Below are positions 22,476 to 34,291 of a stretch of DNA of 64,000 nt, one piece after another. The stretch is taken from assembly GCA_015178975.1 (NCBI GenBank), contig WHVD01000050.1, forward strand, positions 372,001 through 436,000. The letters are read 5' to 3'. Each line of letters begins with the position of its first letter. The first letter of the stretch is position 1. A model generated the notes under the pieces. The model was not told where the DNA came from, did no database searches, and saw only the letters and a list, made by a program, of their open reading frames with translations. The position numbers and the translations under genes were made by a program. The DNA comes from Hysterangium stoloniferum. Its lineage: Eukaryota > Basidiomycota > Agaricomycetes > Hysterangiales > Hysterangiaceae.

Positions 22476-23767
22476 ATATAACAAGGGCCATGGGAAAGTG
22501 CTGCACAGGGTGTCGCGCTGCCACACAAGTGCTGCAACACCTCAAAATGCCCTCAAATATGCATTTAACTAGCATAAAATAAATATAGTTTTGTACATAT
22601 TCTTCATAATATATCATATGTCTACTGGGGCTCTGCTAATTTACTTTAAGACTGGGTTTAATGTTTAAAATTGTGAATTAGCCACTTTTTTTAAGAGTAT
22701 ATATCATTTAAAATGGTATTTTGAGTCTTAACATTCAAAATATAGCTATGTTTTAGTTTGAAGCCAAAATGTATATTTGCAGCAATTGTTCACTTTTCGC
22801 GGCACCCATCACAGCAGTGTGCGGCACCTACAGTGAGATTCAATGTCGGAGTTTGAAAAACTTTCAAGTCTCAACAGTCAATATTTGCAAGTCCTGACCC
22901 AAAGCACACTATATCATTTGGTGACACTCTGATCAGTTTTTCTACTATCCACTGTTATTGAGCATTGTTTCTTTCCAGTTATTCTACACTTCTGTAAGAG
23001 TTTGGGAATCTCTTACTTTGGAAAGGTACTATCCTTCCTCTTAGATAGTTGTCTCTTTTTCTTATTTTTTATAGCTTGCTCTTTGATTAGGTTAGGAGTA
23101 CCTGGCTGATAGATTAAGACAGTGAGAAGTTACCTCTTTCACTTATACAGTGTGAGTGGCTTCCACTCTAGACTCTAAGGTGTAGGTTTAGTGTTTATAT
23201 GTTTTGGTCACTCCCACAGCAACAGATTATATTATACCAGTCAGGGAAATATATATACAATACACTCCTTACTGGACTTCCTGAAATTTACAGTATTCAG
23301 TTATTCCTCTTACATATTTCTCTAATGGTATATCATCATAACATTTTTTTGAACTGATTCTCATGTATTATTTATATAGTTTCTGTTCCATCATTTTCAC
23401 AAACTATTTGGATTTCATTCTAGGCCTGATATTGTCAATACCAAAGACAATAAACCAAAAGTATCTATTCCTGGAAAAGGTATGCCAAGTTTCCCTTAGT
23501 GATGTCTTTATTTTACAAATTATATACATACCGTATGTAGTTGTTGGACTGTACCATCATGGACCTTATCCACCTAAGATGTTACCTGGTTATGACCTGG
23601 ACGGTATGTACAAGCTATACTCAATTATTTAATACAGAATAATGAATTCATTATTGACAGGAAATCCTTTTGGTTATTTTTGAAATCCAAATTATATCAA
23701 CCTATCTATATTCAATTCCCAAGCCCAATCTCACACTGTTCCTGATGACATTGCTTCCAAGCCACCA

Positions 23768-24720
23768 ATGCCCAACATTACCATTACTACTCCCTCAATT
23801 CCTTTATCAAAATTACCACCAAAGCCCAACATCACCATTACTGCTCCCTCAGCTCCTTTTCCAAAATTAGAGAAATTATCACTATCTCCTAACTTCATAT
23901 CTGGGAACCATCTCAAGGATCTACAATCATCTATTGGACCAATGGAAAATAGAAAAGTTAAAGACTGGGATGGATGGCCCAATGGTGAATGGTCATATCA
24001 GTTTACACATTCTGAATATGAAGCCCTCAACAAACTATCTGTTTACTGGGCAACTATAGTGCTAAATGGGGATAAACACCATGATATAAATTCTTTAACT
24101 TTAGATGGTGGAAAGTATACAAAGTGTAAATGTTTGGGTATCATACATTGCAAAAATCCTGACTGTGATATTGTCATTCAGCCTCAGACCAGAGATGCTG
24201 GTGTTCAAAAGCAATTAAAATGTAGTTGTGACTGTGGATGGAATTTACATCATGTCACATGCATTTCCCTGCTATAGATGTTGACAAAGAGGCCATTGGA
24301 TTACTTGAACATGAAATGTTTGAGACTTCAAAAGCAGCAGGGCCTGCCAGCTTTCAACAATAGGGATTGGATGCAGGTAATCATCAGAATAAATGGAGTC
24401 CATATCCTTTTGTTCCCTACTCTTGGAATGAATGTGATATTCCTGAACCAGAGGAGACTGAATATCAAGTATTTTACTATCAATTTCAAAATCTGATATA
24501 GATTACTACTCATACTTTGATATAGCATGGGCCAGAATTTAGTGAAGGCAGTGAACCAGACACTCAAGAATCCCATATTTTCCCTCTAAATAGACTAAAG
24601 CCCCAACCAGCTCTGAAGCGCAAAGCAGAGGAAGTGTGTGAGGAAGCTTTGTTTGAGAAGCAATCTGAAAGAATACTCAGAAAACAACCCAGGTTGAATT
24701 ATAAAGAGACTGGAAGGTAT
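23768..24720 (+). pseudogene. Cys/His zinc-finger coding segments of the MULE-like element
   Basis: A 169-codon frame (23768-24277) has a Ser/Pro-rich N-terminus, then a segment KDWDGWPNGEWSYQFTHSEY, then a finger with spacing C-x-CLGIIHC-x3-C ... CSCDC ... HHVTC. This resembles the N-terminal DNA-binding finger of basidiomycete MULE-type transposases. Further coding-like segments follow after intron-like gaps: one around 24387-24490 reading PYSWNECDIPEPEETEY, and one around 24535-24720 with a basic KRKAEE stretch. The catalytic domain expected downstream is not found before the internal Tc1 element. The protein would bind the element ends. Gene structure here is uncertain. Confidence 0.5.
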
Positions 24721-25230
24721 AAAATATTTTAATGCAAATAAACAGAGTTTCTGTATATATAATTTGTATTTTAAGAGCATTTCACACATAGTATTTGACA
24801 TTTTTTGGAGCCTCTGTCATCCATAAGTAAAGTTGTTATTCAATGTGCCAAAATAGAAAGGGAATGGTAGTTTTTCTGCGGAGAAGTAAGTTTAAATGCA
24901 ATGTGATGTAACACTAGATTCAGATTGGATTGCAAATACTATTTCTACATGTATGTGTATATAGACAGAGGAGTTATTTTAATATGTAAGAGGTTATCCA
25001 AATATCAAACCAAGTTCACATACAGTTCTGATTGAGGTCACAATGACAGTTGAATCTGAATCATATCACATTCATCACAAATGAATGGCTTATTTCCAAG
25101 GTTACTAACCCTTCCTTCATGTTGACAACCAATATAGACCAATTATGATATTGATCATAGTGAATATAGTCATTGGTAAACCCCTGAGCTGCCTCCTCAT
25201 TGTTATCACCAGTGCATTTACAGTGACATA

Positions 25231-26831
25231 CAGTAGGCAACAAAACCCTTACAATGTTTTGTACTTTTTGAAAGACATGGCTATTCCTCCAGAAATAAGT
25301 TCTGTAAAATGCCGAAAATATTATGTAATATACTTCAACATCATACCTTCCAGAAATGCACAGCCACAAGGCACCATGTCCTTATTTGGTAAGTCCACAT
25401 CACACACAAACCAATAGTTCATTGTAAGGGTTTTGTTGCACACTATTTTGAGACTATTATTACAAGAAATTAGTAGTTAGTATGGCCCCCCTTTGCTCTA
25501 ATCACTGCTGCAAGTCTTCTAGGCATACTCTCAATAAGCTTCTGACACTCCTCCTTTGGAATCTCTTCCCACACCTTCTGCACCCTCTCCCACAGTTCAT
25601 GAACACTATTTGCAGGCTGTTCATACTCCCCCAGCTTCTTTTTGACATGATTCCACAGATGTTCAATAGGATTCATGTCAGGAGATTGTGCAGGCCACTT
25701 GAGGACTGTAACATCATGGTCAATGAACCATTTCTGGGCCTTTTTGTTGGTGTGTTTGAGGTCATTGTCTTGTTGAAACACAATGTCAGCCACTGTTTTG
25801 TTGTAATATTTGAGGGTTTGCTGGAGTTCATCATCCAGGATCTCCACATAAAGCTCAGCATCCATCCTCCCATCAATTTTGGTTGCAAACCCAACCCCAT
25901 CCCAGCCCACGCATTCCCACATCATCACGTTTCCTCCTCCAAACTTGACTGTTCCCTCTACTAACCTATCATTTAACCCCTCACCCACATTTTTCCACAC
26001 ATTTTTCCTTCTATCTGATCCCAGCCTATTAATCTTAGTCTCATCAGACCATATGACCCTCTTCCAGTCCTCCAGGGTCCATTCCAAATGCCTTTCTGCA
26101 AACTCCAATCGAGATTTCTGATGATGAGGTTTGAGAAGTGGCCCTTTTCTCTTTACCACAGTCCTCATGCCTAAGGTTTTGAGGTGGTGATGCACTGTTT
26201 GTGAAGTAATAGGAGTGTTGATGATGTCTATAAGTTTCTTGGTTGCCTGTGTGGCATTATCAACCTTCCCCATGCAAATTATTCTTCTAGCATAGGCAAC
26301 ATGGCTGTGGTAAGCTTTGTAGGATGGCCACCAGAGCATTTGGGGAGGTCAGGGCAATGCTCAGAGTGAATACAACTGATGGTGGCACTGCTGAGATGAG
26401 TTTGGTAACATATTTGAGCTCCAGAAATGCCAGAGTCAAGTAGAGTAAGAACATGTTGGATTTGGCTGGAGGAGAGCTTTTTCATTGTGAGTAGGGTGAT
26501 TGTGGGATTCCAACTGGTTGCTTTCATCTTATATACATTGAGGAAGAGTGGTCACATGGCTTTGTTGAACTTTATAAACAAAGTCATGTGACTAGGACCC
26601 ATTTTGAACTTCAAAAATGTGTGCAACAAAACCCTTACAATGAGCTATTGGTTTGTGTGTGATGTGAACTTACCAAATAAGGATGTGGTGCCTTGTGGCT
26701 GTGCATTTCTGGAAGGTATGATGTTGAAGTATATTACATAATATTTTCGGCATTTTACAGAACTTATTTCTGGAGGAATAGCCATGTCTTTCAAAAAGTA
26801 CAAAACATTGTAAGGGTTTTGTTGCCTACTG
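25231..26831 (-). mobile_element. Tc1/mariner element C, nearly complete
   Basis: 1601 bp flanked by TA (25229-25230, 26832-26833). Terminal inverted repeats of about 210 bp start CAGTAGGCAACAAAACCC at both ends and are closed on the inner side by inverted copies of the same site (25421-25440, 26620-26640). It belongs to the same family as element E. It inserted into the larger MULE-like element. Confidence 0.92.
25470..26485 (-). pseudogene. Tc1 transposase of element C (DD34E), one frameshift
   Basis: Cut-and-paste transposase. The N-terminal helix-turn-helix half starts MKKLSSSQIQHVLTLLDSG near 26485, and the remaining 289-codon frame ends at 25470. The two frames overlap near 26280-26339, consistent with one frameshift. 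Catalytic residues are visible: Asp in VIWSDETKI, Asp in FQQDNDLKH and Glu in NPIEHLW, with exactly 34 residues between the last two. This is the Tc1 signature. The C-terminus ends RAKGGHTNY as in relatives. Confidence 0.88.
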
Positions 26832-26841
26832 TAAGATTGGA

Positions 26842-27310
26842 AATAGTGGAGTCCATATTCTTTCATTTCTTACTCTTGGAATTAATGTGATATTCCTGAA
26901 CCAGAAGAGACTGAATATTAGGTATTTCACTATCAATTTCAAAATCTGATACTTATACTTTCATGTATGTAATATGGGTCTAGTGAATGCAGTGAACCAG
27001 ACACCCAAGAATCTCACATTTGCCTCTAAATAGACCAAAATTCTGATTAGTTCAGAAGTACATACAAAGCAGAGTGAATGGGTGAGGAAGCTATATTTCA
27101 GAGGCAGCCTAAAAGAATACTCAGAAAATGACCCAGGGTGAATTATGAAAAGACATAGAGGTATGGTAAATCCTAACCCTAACCCTAACCCCTAATAACA
27201 AAGTTTTTGGTAGATAATATTCACTTTTAAGAGCATATAACATAATATAAAGCATTTCACATATAGTATTTGACATTTTTTAGAGCCTCTCATCCACAAG
27301 TACAGTTGTT
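26842..27310 (+). repeat. Second copy of an internal duplication (first copy 24385-24850)
   Basis: The two stretches align along almost their full length, for example TGATATTCCTGAACCAGA in both and a shared GTATTTGACATTTTTT near the end. The second copy starts just right of the Tc1 insertion and carries the telomeric repeat that the first copy lacks. Confidence 0.85.
27172..27195. repeat. Short interstitial telomeric repeat
   Basis: About four CCCTAA units in a row (one with an extra C). CCCTAA/TTAGGG is the common fungal telomere repeat. The aligned first copy of the duplication has no such units at this position. Confidence 0.85.
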
Positions 27311-27314
27311 TCCG

Positions 27315-27438
27315 TGTCGCGGCAGTTACCTTCCTAATGAGGAAGTGCCGCGCAGGTCGCGGCAGTCGGCCTAATTAGGAAGGACAACTGCCGCGACTTG
27401 CGCGGCACTTCCTAATTAGGAAGGTAACTGCCGCGACA
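27315..27438. repeat. 124-bp palindrome of CGCGGCA motifs
   Basis: Two arms of about 54 bp, differing at only two or three positions by eye, around a CCTAATTAGG-type centre. The arms carry GTCGCGGCAG and GTGCCGCGCA, the same words that make up the terminal repeats of the MULE-like element. Confidence 0.85.
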
Positions 27439-27782
27439 TGCAAGTTTTTCGTGTAAACCTAGAACCCATGTCATTTAGAAGTTATATTTTATTATTTAAG
27501 ACTTTAATAAGTTTATTTGAGAATTAATACCACTCAAGGAAGGGCTAAAACTAAGTATGTGCCAATTAAAGTGGTGCACAAGGTATATTTCAGCAGGAAA
27601 ATGTACACTAGATGTAACAGTGCTCATGTTTTAATGATATAATGTCAAATATTATTTTATTTTGGTAATTTTCAATACAAAATTGACGAAGTATCTACTG
27701 ATTTTGAAAAAAGAAACATGTCGCGGCACTTGCGCGGCAGCGCGACACCCTGCGCGGCACTTTCCTATAGCCCATATAACAA

Positions 27783-29440
27783 CGGGACCACATGGACACA
27801 TAAGGAACCAAGGTGTGGCCACACGTCTCGTTGTCCTCTTTATCTTATTGTATATTTCCTTTGTTCCTGTCACGTTGAACGGCGCGTGGGCTGTCAGCAA
27901 CTCTCGTCAGGCGAAGAGATGGTTAAACATGATACACATCTAATATAGTCTCAATGCATATATGGAAAATGGTTTATGATCGACCAAAGGTCTGAATTGC
28001 ATTAATGACAAATGCACCTATTGGGTGGCCTACCATAGCGGGGAGTGCGGCTTGCAGTTCCGGATTCCCCTGAGATAATTGTTTCTGTTCGGGATAGTCT
28101 CAATAGCGAAGACGCACCATACCAGAGCATTACTGACTAACCGACACACGTGGGACAAAGGTCTTCGTTCTCATGAATTATCAACCGTCAAAAAATGAAG
28201 TTATTCTTTTGTGCGCACTAATAGAGCATACTGTTGTTGTGTTGAGACACGTCACCTAGAAACATCGCTACACTCACATTTGCCTTTGTTGCGACCACTG
28301 CACTACTTCACGAGGCAGCAGACCGAAAATTCACATTGTAACCTGAACTAATATCAGTATTTTCATCCTGCCATATTTTGCAATATTCTATAATGCACAC
28401 TTGAGAGTATGTGGGGTATGGTGTGCTACAACGTTTCAATGTTTCATCAGAGTTCATCTTGAGAAGTCGGTGGATAACCCTTTATTATCCTCGGGGGGAG
28501 GGAAGAGGAATTTTTCTGAACGGCGTGTAACGTCTAGTAACATCCACTTCAAAATCATGGAATTTTATGACATCCCTTGATGTTATTCCGGTAATCATCG
28601 ATACTCGAAAGACTGGAGAGCCATTGGAACATTCCCGCGGCGAATGGCACTCGCATCCAATATTTGTGAGATAATCACCAAATTATACACTTATCCGCAG
28701 GAATGAAGGGGAAATACAGCATACGTGTTATTAGCACGCCCGATCGGTTAATACTCTGTGGTACTCTAGTCAAGTCCCTGGTGTCCTGAATTCTTTTAAC
28801 TACACAATGCGACGCCAAATGAAGAAGACATGAAGGTACCATCTGGTCCAGTGTCACGACTTACCTTACTGGATGGCATCTATATCTTTGCATCAGGACG
28901 CTGGTGGAGGCATGAAAGGTGCGTAGGGGGCAAATAGTGAATTACTATGTGCGAAGTGCCAGACTTGGTGTTTGACAGATGGAGTTGCAATTTATTTATA
29001 CCAGACACTGAGAAATAATGTCGAAGAAAGCTATTTGAGGATGTGAAGATAGCAAGCAATGTGTTCCATTTGGTTGGCAGATGTCGATGGCCGGTCAGGG
29101 CGGCTATTTAAAATAGTACTTAGTACCCATCTGGTGCGTTGGCCGGATTCGGTTCTGACTCACTGAAGTGCATCAAAGACTGAACTGTGTCAAAAAAATC
29201 ATCAAGAAAATATATTATACATTTGGTATTTTGTATAATTGCGAAGGGACACAACAACTATGACCTAGAGTCAAAAGCTGGGGACTGCGCAACTGAAGAG
29301 CGTGGTTCGAACTGCCGACAGCAGGCAACAGACGGCAATACGAATTGACACTTCTTTTACACGGTCGAACATGTGGAAAGCCTTCACACTAGACCCACTC
29401 ATTATCTCAGCCTCTGCTTCTTATTAACTTTTTCATTAAG
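27783..29440. other. Host-like intergenic DNA, no supported gene
   Basis: Base composition returns to that of the host genes. No domain-bearing frame was found. The last 100 bases contain CT-rich sequence that could belong to the promoter of the following gene. Confidence 0.4.
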
Positions 29441-30862
29441 ATGGCCAGTATTGGGAGGATCGTTACAGTCGGCCTCATATCGCTGTTGTTTGCGTTGGGA
29501 GTTGACGGTCAGGCCGTGAGTACTTATAAATAACACTGCCGTCGCCAAACTGATCAAATGTGTTCATAGACCACGACGGCAGTTTGTACCTTGGACCCTT
29601 GGGTGAGACGTCATGCTACAAGAAAGATTACCTTGTGCTGAGGTGAGACCATCCTGTAGACAGCGAATTCAAAAGGTCAGAGCCCATGCGAAGGTATGTC
29701 GTCTGTTAAACTGTGTATCCGACTTCACTCATGATGGTACAGTGGCCTCCGCACTACAGGCAGCATGTAATGGCGGAAGTACGTTACATGTTGTGTATCT
29801 CCATATACTTACGTTAAGCCAGCTCTCAGACTACGAAATCCCAGCCATACCTAAGGGCGATCTTTATATCGGACCAGATGTAGGATACAGTAATCGATGT
29901 ATATGCAGCTCAGTGACGTATTCAATGGTTTCGGCATGCGGTGCTTGTCAAGGCGCGAGTGTAGATCGGCGAGCCTGCTTGTTTATACTTTGTACTGGCT
30001 TCTCCGAGCTAATAAGGAAATCAGATGGTCAAACTGGATTAAAAATTGCACTGATACTGACATCACCCTGGGACAGTAAGTCTAATCCCATAATGGTCCT
30101 GGTATATTTTAGACATCCTATTCCAGATACCCCCTCAGTATTCCCCCCGGAATAAGTATTCCCGCGTGGGCATTCCTTAATGTCACCGAACTTAACACGT
30201 GGGATCCAACTGCTTCACTAACATCTCATAATTCCGGTTCGTCAATGTTTTTCCCTTTTACCACCTTTTCACTAATGATGGCTCATCTCTGTTAATTCTC
30301 AGGTAACCCTGACATTTCTGCAACCTCTAAGTCCAAACCCAAGTCGTCGACTAATGTTGCAGCGATTGCTGGAGGTGCCGCGGGTGGTGTTGTTTTCATA
30401 ATTATTATTATCGGGTTGATAGTGTTCTTCATGAGACGTAATAGGAAGGCGGGCGTTAGGATGGAGCAGATTGCTTATCCTGGGGCTATGCAATCACCAC
30501 CACCGTCTGTTAGACCGTTCTATCCTAATGGCACGCCGCCTGTATTGGATCAGAAGCCATACGTTTGTCATTCTATTATTGTTAAAGTTTCTCCTGACGA
30601 CTCCCCTCTCTGCAACTAGGATCCCTCTGATGCATCAACATTCCCTAAGAATTTAGTCCCCCATCACATAGGCTCCGCAAGTATCCCCAACAGCGAACCT
30701 TACACCAATGGTCCCCCTTCTCAATACCTCGCTTCATCTCCCTATGTCCAACCAGATCCGTACTCGATGCTTTCAGGAGCGTTTGGACAACCCCAAACAT
30801 CGCAGCATCAACGAGGGAGTTATAGTTCGAAAGTGGGGTATACGGGAGTTGCGGAGGTTTGA
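29441..30862 (+). CDS. Single-pass membrane protein with Cys-containing ectodomain
   Basis: Nine exons by frame and splice sites: 29441-29515, 29570-29602, 29660-29693, 29743-29778, 29830-29960, 30017-30075, 30127-30236, 30303-30562, 30620-30862; 326 residues. Residues 1-23 form a signal peptide. The ectodomain (about 24-175) has pairs of cysteines, including GQSPCEVASALQAAC and RCICSSVTYSMVSACGACQG, and a conserved-looking IPAWAFLNVTELNTWDP. A glycine-rich start (IAGGAAGG) leads into a strong transmembrane helix near 193-215, then an MRRNRK stop-transfer, and a proline/tyrosine-rich cytoplasmic tail of about 110 residues. From memory this layout is common in agaricomycetes, where its role is unknown; surface sensing or wall attachment would be a guess. 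All phases match across the eight introns, which supports the model. Confidence 0.8.
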
Positions 30863-31304
30863 GTGAGGGGGTTGGCTTACTTGTAATTGGGGCTTCATTC
30901 ACTCCGCTTTGGTATCGCCATTTGTTGTAGCTCAGTCTAGTTGAGAGGGTCGTATTTATGAATATTCTTTTACAAAGGAGTGCATTTTTTATCGGAAGGG
31001 TTAGGTTACTACATGTGAATGGTCAGACTAATTTATGGATCTATTTATCAAGCGCATGGCTCCTTGAAACACCTCCGTCCGATGAGGTATATCAAGTTGT
31101 GATGCCCCCGATGAGGATGGCCGAATGCACCCTGCTGCTAAGTGTTCCACAAGTAAGAGCTTCCAAGAATCATGGAATTTCTTTGGGGCTGAATATCCCT
31201 GTCCCTTTGTTACCTTGGAGGGGTCCTTCAGGCATATTTGATGGTAGATGTGTGGGTATATCAGCCATATTGGGTAATCATAGTGGGAAACAGTCCACAA
31301 AGGT

Positions 31305-31900
31305 ACAATCCAGTCAGAAAATTGACTAAGTTCTCCCCCGGTTACTTAACATATTCCACTCCATCCCCACCACTATTGACCTTATCAGAGCCTGTGGGCT
31401 TTCTGACTGGTCTTTTGACCTATCAACCTCCAACTGATCAACCTCCAACCTATCAATCTCCAACCTATCAACCTCCAACCTATCAACCTCCAACCTATCA
31501 ATCTCCAATCTATCAACCTCCAACCTATCAACCTCCAACCTATCAACCTCCAACCTATCAACCTCCAACCTATCAACCTCCAACCTATCAGCCTCCAACC
31601 TATCAATCTCCAACCTATCAACCTCCAACCTATCAACCTCCAACCTATCAACCTCCAACCTATCAACCTCCAACCTATCAACCTCCAACCTATTGACCTC
31701 TGACCTATTGACCTCTGACCTATTGACCTCTGACCTATTGACCTCTGACCTATTGAGCTAATTGACTACACTTCCATCTGCCTGTCTGAAATTGGACACC
31801 ATGATCTCATGAGGGTGCTGCCTATAAGCTGAAACCAAGTCCTACCAGAATATCTGTGGGTTTTTCCAGAAACCCTCTGTGAGCCTGCACAACCTTTAAT
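31305..31900 (+). mobile_element. Gypsy-type LTR fossil fragment
   Basis: Shares with the LTRs at 54.8-55.2 and 57.9-58.35 kb the run GAGCCYRYRGGCT, then a tandem array, then CCTGTCTGAAATTGGACA and CCTATAAGCTGAARCCA. The left boundary is uncertain. Confidence 0.6.
31418..31756 (+). repeat. 15-bp tandem repeat array inside the LTR fossil
   Basis: About 18 units of ACCTATCAACCTCCA with few variants, then four units of GACCTCTGACCTATT. The period of 15 keeps a frame open on both strands, so apparent proteins of PTYQP or DRLEV repeats are artefacts. Confidence 0.95.
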
Positions 31901-31904
31901 ACAC

Positions 31905-32146
31905 ATCCCCTTCATCATGGTCAAAGCCAAACAAACTATACCCAACTTTGCTCTGTTGAACAAACTTCAAAATGGCCAACAAGCAAGTTGTATTTTCTTC
32001 TCTTTGTTTTCTTACTAAACCCATGGAGTGAACAGAATGTCAAAGCTATAAATAAATAAAGTAAACAGAAAGTGTCACCAAAACTCACAGCTGTAGAAAT
32101 ACTTCCCAGAAGATCTACTCACAACAATACTGCACCAGAAGAGGTA
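31905..32146 (+). repeat. Dispersed repeat copy 2, left part
   Basis: Reverse complement of 14256-14017. Continues at 36969-37245 after the Tc1 element D. Confidence 0.85.
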
Positions 32147-32859
32147 CAGTGGCTTCCAAAACTGTCCTAATGTTTTGGTAATTCTCAATAAACGCTTTAT
32201 AACCTACCAAATAAATTTTCTAAAATAGTGAAAATATTCTCACATATACCTTGGCATACTAGCTTGGATATACCCAAATATACATAATATAGATGGATAT
32301 TGGTGTCACAGTGAATATTTAAAAATGACCAATCATTGGAACAGTTTTGCAACCTGTGGCTTCAGCTTATGTGCTGTGCCTCTACGCAAATGCTCAAAAG
32401 TCCTTAATTTCAAAGGTGAGACTTATGATGGAAGATATGGATATTCAGGGTTCCAAAGAGTTCCGAATATCAAGCATACAGAAAGACGGAAGAGGGAATA
32501 AGAAACTAAGTCGATATCAGATCTAAAGTAAAGTACAAATTTGTGGAAACTAATATAAATCTTCTCGTTATTGTACTACAAACTAAGACCACAATAAGAC
32601 AGAAATGGAAGTATTCTGAAACGGGAATACAACAAGATGAATTGGGGAGACAACAAGATGAATTGGGGAGACAATATTCTGAAATGGGAATATAATAAAC
32701 AAATGAGTGAATACTTGTCAACAGACAAATTACCAAATGTGGAACAAGGGAAGAATGCGGAAGATACGGTAACTAACGGAACATGTTAATTAAACATTGG
32801 AACAATATCTACATATCTATTGCAACTATCAACAGGACAACTGGAAATCCCTTCTTCTG

Positions 32860-33568
32860 ATTGTGGAATTCACCTACAATAACTCTCCAAATGCAACTAC
32901 CAGCATCTCTCCCTTTTTCGTCAACAAAGGCTATAATCCGAATCTCACAGTACATTCCAAATGAGATTTGGCTTCTATCTGTGCTCAAGAATTTATTACC
33001 AATCTCAACGAGTTACATCAAGAACTTCAGAAAGCTATTTCTTCTGCCCAGGAATATTATCAACGTTCCACGGACAAAAACAGGATCCCGCCTCCTAATT
33101 TTAAAATTGGTGATCAGGTTTTTGTAAAAGCTCAATTCTTCTGTACCACCTGACCTTCTAAAAAACTTGCTGAGAAATTCTTAGGCCTTTTTGAAATTAT
33201 AGCACAAGCCAGTTCACTTTCATGGACTCTCCAACTTCCCAATAGTATGCAAGCAGTCCACCACATTTTCCACATTTCCATGTTAGAACCTTGTGTTCCT
33301 AACAATATCCCGGAACATACTCAACCTCTGCCCCCTCCGGTCATCATTGATGGAGAACCCGAATTTGAAGTTTCTGAGATCTTGGATTCAAAAATTGACA
33401 ATCACCAACATACTTGTAAATTGCTCTATCTAGTCAAATGGGCAGGTTATGAAGGTACCGATGAGGAAACTTCATGGATATTGACTACAGAACTTGGACA
33501 CACTATGGAAATTGTTACCAATTTCCACACAGTTTATCCGAGTAAACCCAGACCTTTATCCTCACTCT
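32860..33568 (+). pseudogene. Integrase C-terminal region with chromodomain (Gypsy fossil)
   Basis: The sequence encodes a typical Gypsy integrase tail followed by a chromodomain with LYLVKWAGYEGTDEETSW, the aromatic cage region that in living relatives reads histone marks. It identifies the parent as a chromovirus-type Ty3/Gypsy element. Broken fossil. Confidence 0.8.
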
Positions 33569-33895
33569 AACTTTTTCTGTTTTCTTTCTGTTCAGTTTCT
33601 GACACTTCTGACACTTCTGATATCACACTTGTTTTGGATTATGCAAGTCAAAAAAATATTATTGTCACTATTTTAAAGTTTCTGACACTCCAAATCCTCC
33701 TTCCACCTCAACTCCCGTATCATCTGCAATCTCCACACTTTCCACCATACATATCCTGCACCTCTTCATCCTCACCTTCCAGCCCCTTTCCTGACTCCCA
33801 CCTTTTCTCAACACATTCTGCCAACAGATCATTTGGCTGGTCCCTTGCCTTATTGGAAAATATTTCAGAAACTGCGATAACGCCAATGCTAACCA

Positions 33896-34291
33896 TTACC
33901 TTCTCCAGAAATTCTTTTGCCTCTGGAATTTCCAGGTCATTGAACAGAAACCTTTTTCCTGGATATTGTTATGGCACTCCAGTGCATCCCACATTTTCAT
34001 AAGTTCTGTCCTGATAAAAACTAATGTGTCGACAGTGTCCTTGAGGAGCTCAATGCCAGTACTATCTGTATTCAGCACTTCAGTTTCCGTAACCTTGGCC
34101 GTTCCCGAATTTTCCATATTGTCAGTTTTCTGAGCCTTCTCACCTTTTGAAACTCTCTTCATGGTGAGAGTGCATAGAAGTTTGAGAGCCGCGCAGGGAT
34201 GGCAAGCCCCACCCCATTTTACCTTCTGTTTCCAACATGTCATCTTCCGAATTGAACAGCAGTAACATGGACCATTGTGGATGACCTCCAT
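33896..34291 (-). other. Minus-strand frame with a cysteine cluster, inside the Gypsy block
   Basis: 131 codons, with CYCC-x6-C and CHPC-x6-C near the N-terminus, spaced somewhat like a fungal zinc-cluster finger, then a Glu/Thr-rich stretch. It lies antisense to the Gypsy pol remnant, between it and the LTR segment. I do not recognise the family; an antisense accessory frame or an unrelated fragment are both possible. Confidence 0.35.

Larger units (their letters stand above)
22485..27773. mobile_element. 5.3 kb terminal-inverted-repeat element, MULE-like, with 9-bp target duplication
   Basis: The left end GGGCCATGGGAAAGTGC and the right end, read inward, GGGCTATAGGAAAGTGC open inverted repeats of about 53 bp. 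They are flanked by perfect 9-bp direct repeats ATATAACAA (22476-22484, 27774-27782). The 9-bp duplication suggests the Mutator-like superfamily. Inside are a Cys/His-rich coding segment (23.77-24.72 kb), a partial tandem duplication, a Tc1 element (25231-26831), a telomeric repeat and a palindrome. No DDE catalytic domain of its own is visible, so it is non-autonomous or has lost that part. Without the Tc1 insertion it would be about 3.7 kb. Confidence 0.75.

Noticed and set aside
31238-31696. Open frames encoding long PTYQP, DRLEV or GWRLI repeat proteins
   Set aside because: A 15-bp tandem repeat leaves several frames open on both strands; the sequence is part of an LTR fossil and has no signal peptide or start context.
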